In this document: positions 59,836-64,000 of the stretch, in pieces
Layout: each line of letters starts with the position of its first letter
How positions within the stretch are numbered: the stretch's first letter is position 1
Assembly (NCBI GenBank): GCA_963831645.1
Contig: CAWHQZ010000026.1
Location: 1-64,000, forward strand
Origin: CAWHQZ01 sp963831645
GTDB taxonomy: Bacteria; Pseudomonadota; Alphaproteobacteria; Rhizobiales; Aestuariivirgaceae
Direction: 5' to 3'
DNA length: 64,000 nucleotides
Made by a program: the position numbers and the translations under genes
The notes under the pieces: generated by a model
Told to the model about the DNA's origin: nothing
The model's database searches: none
What the model saw: the letters and a program-made list of their open reading frames with translations, nothing else

Positions 59836-60711
59836 ATGAGCGGCATCAAACACAACACCAGCATCATCGGCCTCGGCCTCTTCTGGGGACTGTCGCCGTC
59901 GCTCTACAAGTTCCTGGGCGAGGCCGGCATCCCCACCGCCCAGGTCATCGTCCTCACCGGTCTCGGTGTCGGCCTCGGACTTTATGTTCTCCAGCTCCGG
60001 CAGAAGGGTCGTTCGGGTCTCGACCGCCGGGTGGTGTGGATGTATGGCCTTGGCTGCGCCGCGCTGCTCAATCTGGCGTTTGCAGCGAGCCTCTATTTCG
60101 CGAGCCGGCTGCCGGTCACCACCTACGCGCTCATCGTCTCGACCACGCCGTTTGCCACCTATGGCGTGGCGCTGGCGATCGGCCGCGAGAGCGTCAAGGT
60201 GTGGCGCATCGCGGCGCTGATGACGGGCTTCATCGGAGCGCTGGTGGTGATCGTTGCCCGCTACGGCCCAGCCGGCTCGTATGCAAACCCGCTCGCCTTC
60301 GCCTGTTTCGTTCTGCCCCTGCTGTTTGCGGTCTATAACAATTTCACCGCCGCGTGGTGGCCGCGCCACGCCGGGACGCTGACCGTCGGGATCGCCAAAT
60401 CCTGGACGTCGGCGGCCCTGGCGGCGCCGTTTCTGTTGTGGCCCGGCCAACTCGCACAGCCGCGTGATTTCGGGTTCGCTTACACTTTGATCGTAGCCGC
60501 GACGGCGATGTGGATCATCGAGCGCATCGCATATTTCCGGCTCATCAGGACCGCCGGGCCGGTGTCCACCATGCAGGCCGTGTACATCTCCACACCGGGT
60601 GCGGTGGTGATCGGCGCCGTGCTCTTTGCCGAAAGCCCAAATCTCTGGCTCGCCGTCAGCCTGGCGCTGGTGATGATCGCCCTGTGGTTCGACAACCAGG
60701 CTAGGGAGTAG
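59836..60711 (+). CDS. EamA/DMT-family transporter
   Basis: A 291-residue inner-membrane protein with about ten hydrophobic helices and the doubled EamA layout (IIGLGLFWGLSPSLYKFLGE early; LIVSTTPFATYGVALAIG in the middle; VSLALVMIALWF at the end). Substrates of this family are metabolites such as amino acids and cannot be told here. A hairpin, CCCGCC-N12-GGCGGG at 59811-59834, directly precedes the ATG and could hide the ribosome site. The 3' end overlaps the convergent DUF1761 gene by 11 bases. Confidence 0.85.
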   Translation: MSGIKHNTSIIGLGLFWGLSPSLYKFLGEAGIPTAQVIVLTGLGVGLGLYVLQLRQKGRSGLDRRVVWMYGLGCAALLNLAFAASLYFASRLPVTTYALIVSTTPFATYGVALAIGRESVKVWRIAALMTGFIGALVVIVARYGPAGSYANPLAFACFVLPLLFAVYNNFTAAWWPRHAGTLTVGIAKSWTSAALAAPFLLWPGQLAQPRDFGFAYTLIVAATAMWIIERIAYFRLIRTAGPVSTMQAVYISTPGAVVIGAVLFAESPNLWLAVSLALVMIALWFDNQARE

Positions 60712-61132
60712 CAACCCCGAACCAGCCGATGACGGCGCCCTGGACGATGAGCACGAGAAGCCAATGACCGGCGTCGATCAACGTCAGCGACCAGGGTGAG
60801 CGCTGGTACCGGTGATTTACGATCAGCACCGTGAGCACGAAACCAAGCCACAGGAAAAAGCCGCTCACCACGCCCGGCCAGACGCCGTAGCGGCCGAGGT
60901 GTCCCATGACGCCCGCCAGCACCCAGGCCATGACGAGAAGCGCTACGACGGAGGCGATGATGGCGGTCACCGGCGGCTTGTCATCGGGCAGCAGTTCCTG
61001 CCTCGACTTGCCCAGCGCTGCCATCCATCTGTCGCCCAAAGCGCCATACCAGGCAAAACCGGCGGCAAATCCGAGAGCCGCAGCCACCACGATGGCGAGA
61101 TAATTGAGGCCGGCGAAAGTCATGACCAGCAA
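60701..61132 (-). CDS. DUF1761 membrane protein
   Basis: A 143-residue inner-membrane protein with four helices (LNYLAIVVAAALGFAAGFAW, VTAIIASVVALLVMAWVLAG, VVSGFFLWLGFVLTVLIVNH, HWLLVLIVQGAVIGWFGV). The WYGALGDRWMAALGK segment after helix 1 is typical of DUF1761, whose function is unknown. The start may be ATG 61123. It follows the EVE gene closely, so it may end the tsaD-gpsA-EVE unit. Confidence 0.82.
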   Translation of the reverse strand: MLVMTFAGLNYLAIVVAAALGFAAGFAWYGALGDRWMAALGKSRQELLPDDKPPVTAIIASVVALLVMAWVLAGVMGHLGRYGVWPGVVSGFFLWLGFVLTVLIVNHRYQRSPWSLTLIDAGHWLLVLIVQGAVIGWFGVATP

Positions 61133-61136
61133 CTCA

Positions 61137-61565
61137 TCATGACTTGCCGATGCCGCCCATGGCGCACACGAGGCGCCACTCCTCGGCGGTGACCGGTTGC
61201 ACGGACAGGCGGGAGTTCCTCACCAGAACCATCGCCCTGAGTTTCGGTTCGGCCTTGACGGCAGCTATGGTGACCGGCTTCGGCAGATCGCGGACAGCGC
61301 GCAGATCGACGCAGTCCCATTCACCCGACTTGTCGGTCAAGTCGGGATGGACGGTCTTCACCACTTCGACGATGCCGACAATTTCCTTGTCGTCGCCGGA
61401 ATGGTAGAAGAAACCCTGATCACCTACGTGCATCGCGCGCATGTTCTTGCGTGCCTGGTAGTTGCGCACGCCGGTCCACGGCTCGCCCTTGCTGCCGGCT
61501 TTCTTCTGCTGCTCCCAGGACCAGCTGCCGGGCTCCGACTTGAACAACCAGTAGTTCTTCGTCAC
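61137..61565 (-). CDS. EVE domain-containing protein
   Basis: A 142-residue EVE (PUA-like) protein, a fold that reads modified bases in DNA or RNA. It begins NYWLFKSEPGSWSWEQQ and has WTGVRNYQARKNMRAMHVGD and FFYHSGDDKEIVGIVEVVK. The start is GTG 61565, whose GTGA overlaps the stop of gpsA. The linkage to gpsA and tsaD is, to my knowledge, common in alphaproteobacteria. Confidence 0.9.
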   Translation of the reverse strand: MTKNYWLFKSEPGSWSWEQQKKAGSKGEPWTGVRNYQARKNMRAMHVGDQGFFYHSGDDKEIVGIVEVVKTVHPDLTDKSGEWDCVDLRAVRDLPKPVTIAAVKAEPKLRAMVLVRNSRLSVQPVTAEEWRLVCAMGGIGKS

Positions 61566-62566
61566 TCGAAATGCTCGCTGCGGAGCGGCCGGGCAAGCAG
61601 CCGCGATATCGCGCTTTCGACCGTAGCTTGTCCTTCCAGGATGTCCAGAACCGTCTCGCAGATCGGCAGATCGAGCTTGTATTCCCGGCCTTGCGCAACG
61701 ATGGCTTTCGCCGTGTGAACGCCCTCGATCGTGGCCGACGTCGAGGCGAGAGCAGCGGCAGCACTCTCCCCTCGGCCGAGTTTCACTCCGAACGAAAAGT
61801 TGCGCGACTGCAGCGAGGCGCACGTCAGGATGAGGTCGCCTAGACCGGATAGGCCGGTAAGGGTGAGAGGCTTGGCGCCCAGCGCCTGACCGAAGCGCAT
61901 GAGCTCGGCGAAAGCCCGGGTGGTCAGCGCAGCGCGGGCGCTGTCGCCGAGCTCTTTGCCTTCGGCGATACCGCAGGCGATGGCGAGCACATTCTTGACC
62001 GCGCCGCCGAGCGACACCCCCCGCAGGTCGTCATTGGCATAGATTCGAAATGCCGCAATGGACAGGCGTTGCGCAAGGCCGGCCGCTTCTTCGAGCCGGT
62101 CACCGGCGAAACTGACCGCCACCGGCCTGCCCAGAACGACATCGAGAGCGAAGCTCGGTCCGGAGAGCGCGAAGGGGCGCGCATCGGGACAGGTTTCGCG
62201 CAGAACGTCGATCAGGAGACGGCCGGTATCGCGCTCCAGCCCCTTGGCTGCGATGACTACCGGCGTGTCGGCGGCGATGAAGGGTGCAAAGAGACGCAGG
62301 TTCGCGCGCATCGCCTGGGCCGGGGCGGCATAGATGATGGCGTCCAGGAAAGCGAAGTCGCGCGGTTCGATCGTGGCGCAGATTCCCGCTTCGAGAGGCA
62401 CCTGCTCTGGAACCGAAGCATGGCGGCGGGCGCGGTTGATGCGCTCTGCCACTTCGGGCCGCCGGGTCCAGATCAGGGCCTGGTGCCCCGCCCGGGCAGC
62501 AACGGCGCCGAGAGCCATTCCCCACGCTCCCCCGCCGATGATGCCGAGGTCGAGTCCCGCTCCCAT
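61562..62566 (-). CDS. gpsA: Glycerol-3-phosphate dehydrogenase [NAD(P)+]
   Basis: A 334-residue cytoplasmic enzyme that makes glycerol-3-phosphate for phospholipids. It has the dinucleotide motif GIIGGGAWGMALGAVA, IAAKGLERDTGRLLIDVL, the substrate Lys in GVSLGGAVKNVLAIACGIA, and LTGLSGLGDLILTCASLQSR. Its ATG overlaps the stop of tsaD (ATGA), and its stop overlaps the EVE start, so the three genes are tightly coupled. Confidence 0.95.
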   Translation of the reverse strand: MGAGLDLGIIGGGAWGMALGAVAARAGHQALIWTRRPEVAERINRARRHASVPEQVPLEAGICATIEPRDFAFLDAIIYAAPAQAMRANLRLFAPFIAADTPVVIAAKGLERDTGRLLIDVLRETCPDARPFALSGPSFALDVVLGRPVAVSFAGDRLEEAAGLAQRLSIAAFRIYANDDLRGVSLGGAVKNVLAIACGIAEGKELGDSARAALTTRAFAELMRFGQALGAKPLTLTGLSGLGDLILTCASLQSRNFSFGVKLGRGESAAAALASTSATIEGVHTAKAIVAQGREYKLDLPICETVLDILEGQATVESAISRLLARPLRSEHFE

Positions 62567-63678
62567 CAGGCCTTGACGCCGGCTCCGGGCGCCGGCTCCG
62601 CCGCCGGGTCGAGCGGCCAGCGGGCCCGGGCGACGGCGTCGAGCTGGTCGGTCATGCCGCGCACGAGCCGCTCGGCGCCGGCCCATGCGATCATGGCGGC
62701 ATTGTCGGTGCACAGGGCCGTCGGTGGCAGCGACAAGCGGAAGCCCCGATTGTTGCATAGCTCAAGGAGCGTGTTGCGGATGCGCGCGTTGGCCGCCACG
62801 CCGCCGGAAGCAACCAGAGTCGGAACGGCGATATCCCGGTGCGAGGCGCGAAACCGTTCCATTGCGTTGGCTACCCGGTCGGCCAGCACATCCGAAACCG
62901 CGGCCTCGAAACTCGCGCAGGCGTCGGCGATGAGTTCCTCGGTCAGAGGACCGCTGTCGCCAACCGCCAGACGCACCGCTGTCTTGAGACCTGAAAAGGA
63001 AAAATGGCAATCGTTTCGTCCCAACAACGGACGTGGGAAGGCAAACCGCCGCGGATTCCCGCTCTGAGCGCGGCGCTCGACCTCGGGACCGCCGGGGTAG
63101 CCCAACGACAACACCTTCGCCGTCTTGTCGAATGCCTCGCCCAGGGCATCGTCGATGGTCGTTCCGTAGCGGACATACCGGCCGATATCCTCGATACCCA
63201 GCAGTTGCGTGTGGCCGCCTGAAATCAGGAGCAGCAGATAAGGCGGCGCCAGGCTCTCGGTCAGACCCGGCGTCAACGCATGGCCCTCGAGGTGGTTGAC
63301 GGCGATGAACGGCAGCCCGAGTGCGAGGGCGATTGCCTTGCCCATGCTCATGCCGACGAGGACGCCGCCCAACAATCCTGGCCCTGCGGTTGCAGCGACG
63401 GCATCGAGCGCCGGCCACGAGACGGCAGCTTCGGCAAGCGCTCTCGAGATCAGGGAATCGAGGTGGACGATATGAGCGCGGGCGGCGATCTCGGGCACTA
63501 CGCCTCCGAACGGCGCATGATCGGCAATCTGCGACAGCACGCAGTTGGCAAGGATGTGCCCGCCCCCGGTTGCGGCGCGGCGCACGACCGCGGCGGCCGT
63601 CTCGTCGCAGGAAGTCTCTATTCCCAGAACAGTAACCTGGTCGCTGGGCATGGGCAGTCGAATCACTCCGGCTTCCAT
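62566..63678 (-). CDS. tsaD: tRNA N6-threonylcarbamoyladenosine transferase
   Basis: A 370-residue TsaD (Kae1/Gcp) that transfers the threonylcarbamoyl group to A37 of ANN-decoding tRNAs. It has VLGIETSCDETAAAVVR at the N terminus, the metal-binding AVNHLEGHALTP, LLLISGGHTQLLGIEDIGRY and CHFSFSGLKTAVRLAV. The start may be ATG 63678 or, nearer to the family start, ATG 63651 (MPSDQVTVLG). It is divergent from hemC. Confidence 0.95.
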   Translation of the reverse strand: MEAGVIRLPMPSDQVTVLGIETSCDETAAAVVRRAATGGGHILANCVLSQIADHAPFGGVVPEIAARAHIVHLDSLISRALAEAAVSWPALDAVAATAGPGLLGGVLVGMSMGKAIALALGLPFIAVNHLEGHALTPGLTESLAPPYLLLLISGGHTQLLGIEDIGRYVRYGTTIDDALGEAFDKTAKVLSLGYPGGPEVERRAQSGNPRRFAFPRPLLGRNDCHFSFSGLKTAVRLAVGDSGPLTEELIADACASFEAAVSDVLADRVANAMERFRASHRDIAVPTLVASGGVAANARIRNTLLELCNNRGFRLSLPPTALCTDNAAMIAWAGAERLVRGMTDQLDAVARARWPLDPAAEPAPGAGVKA

Positions 63679-63679
63679 A

Positions 63680-63753
63680 GCATTTTCCGGCGAAGTGGGA
63701 TCACCCTCGGGTCGCGGCCCGAGGGCAGGCTTTCGCCGATAAGAAAATGCGCA
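63680..63753. repeat. Extragenic palindromic element between tsaD and hemC
   Basis: GCATTTTCCGGCGAAGTGG at 63680 is mirrored by CGCCGATAAGAAAATGCG ending near 63753. Between them lies a perfect hairpin, CCCTCGGG-tcgcgg-CCCGAGGG. The left arm matches the copy at 27344. The whole could form a long stem and resembles dispersed palindromes of Hyphomicrobiales. Confidence 0.6.
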
Positions 63754-63782
63754 GGATCAAATACTTGGAGCATGTTCTTTTC

Positions 63783-63804
63783 GGAAAAGTGTGTACACTT
63801 TTCC
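63783..63804. promoter_or_regulatory. Perfect inverted repeat GGAAAAGTGT-GT-ACACTTTTCC
   Basis: A 10-base perfect inverted repeat with a 2-base spacer lies 61 bases before the hemC start. It may be part of the same palindromic element family or an operator in the hemC promoter. I know no regulator for this exact sequence. Confidence 0.45.
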
Positions 63805-63864
63805 GCTAGCGCGCGCGAGCTATGCTAGCTGCTATTTCGCCCTTAAAGCACTCCGGTACCCGCC

Positions 63865-64000
63865 ATGCAAACTCCGTTCCTGCGCATCGGAAGCCGCGGC
63901 TCGAAACTGGCGCTCGTTCAGGCGCATGAAATCAGGGACCGGCTTGCGACGGCCTGCGGACTCGATCCGGGCAGCATCGAAATCGTGACGATCACTACTA
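63865..64000 (+). CDS. hemC: Hydroxymethylbilane synthase, 5' part only
   Basis: The first 45 codons of porphobilinogen deaminase (heme synthesis), cut by the window end. The start reads MQTPFLRIGSRGSKLALVQA, where RIGSRxSxLAxxQA is the N-terminal signature, and continues EIRDRLATACGLD and IEIVTITT. The opposite orientation to tsaD is the arrangement I recall as usual in alphaproteobacteria. Confidence 0.93.
   Translation, partial: MQTPFLRIGSRGSKLALVQAHEIRDRLATACGLDPGSIEIVTITT

Overview
The window is GC-rich DNA from an alphaproteobacterium, most likely Hyphomicrobiales/Rhodospirillales-like. The evidence is a BacA/SbmA-type transporter, several Ugp/Mal-type sugar ABC importers including a thu-like cluster, Omp25/RopB-like outer-membrane barrels, a LigD/Ku end-joining pair, rhizobial-style intergenic palindromes, and two gene orders that I recall as common in alphaproteobacteria (purH-heparinase-rsmB-htpX and hemC/tsaD-gpsA-EVE). 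I saw no rRNA, tRNA, CRISPR array, intact insertion sequence or prophage.

Layout. 0.1-6.6 kb: a broken unknown gene, a methyltransferase, then a leftward operon of solute-binding protein, two permeases, a Gfo/Idh oxidoreductase and ThuA. It resembles rhizobial thuEFGKAB but has no ATPase gene. 6.7-10.2 kb: a decayed patch with an aldo/keto reductase remnant, an intact Fic protein preceded by direct repeats, a DUF2905 protein and a truncated carboxypeptidase Taq. 10.2-12.2 kb: AmmeMemoRadiSam proteins B and S, divergent. 12.2-17 kb: a complete rightward sugar ABC importer. 17.7-22.9 kb: a complete leftward sugar ABC importer with an iron-type alcohol dehydrogenase. 23.2-32.8 kb: a methyltransferase, BacA/SbmA, an amidohydrolase, DnaJ/CbpM chaperones, a Thr-rich repeat membrane protein, a solitary LivH permease with a lipoprotein, a keto-acid hydratase, a photolyase and an RlpA-like protein. 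33.4-37.6 kb: LigD, Ku, a DUF2188-like protein and a small membrane protein. 37.8-45.4 kb: two CusA-type RND pumps alternating with two unusually small adaptor-like proteins. 45.9-51.1 kb: a TPR-sulfotransferase, and a very large outer-membrane protein made of three tandem small beta-barrels fused to a porin. 51.2-64 kb: ordinary core genes (purH, heparinase-like, rsmB, htpX, L,D-transpeptidase, acs, EamA, DUF1761, EVE, gpsA, tsaD, and the start of hemC).

Many genes are interrupted by single-base frameshifts although the protein reads on in the next frame. Several of these lie in homopolymer runs (for example rsmB, AmmB, TPR-sulfotransferase, RlpA), so I treat most as consensus sequencing errors and annotate the joined gene. 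Two genes (aldo/keto reductase and carboxypeptidase Taq) lack whole parts of the family fold and are genuine remnants as read.

Functionally the window combines nutrient uptake (three sugar importers; two have an ATPase), envelope biology (RND export, BacA/SbmA, outer-membrane barrels, L,D-transpeptidase, RlpA) and DNA repair (photolyase, LigD, Ku). The feature I would look at first is the triple-barrel plus porin fusion at 47.4-51.1 kb. The second is the RND cassette whose adaptors seem to lack the usual hairpin and lipoyl parts.
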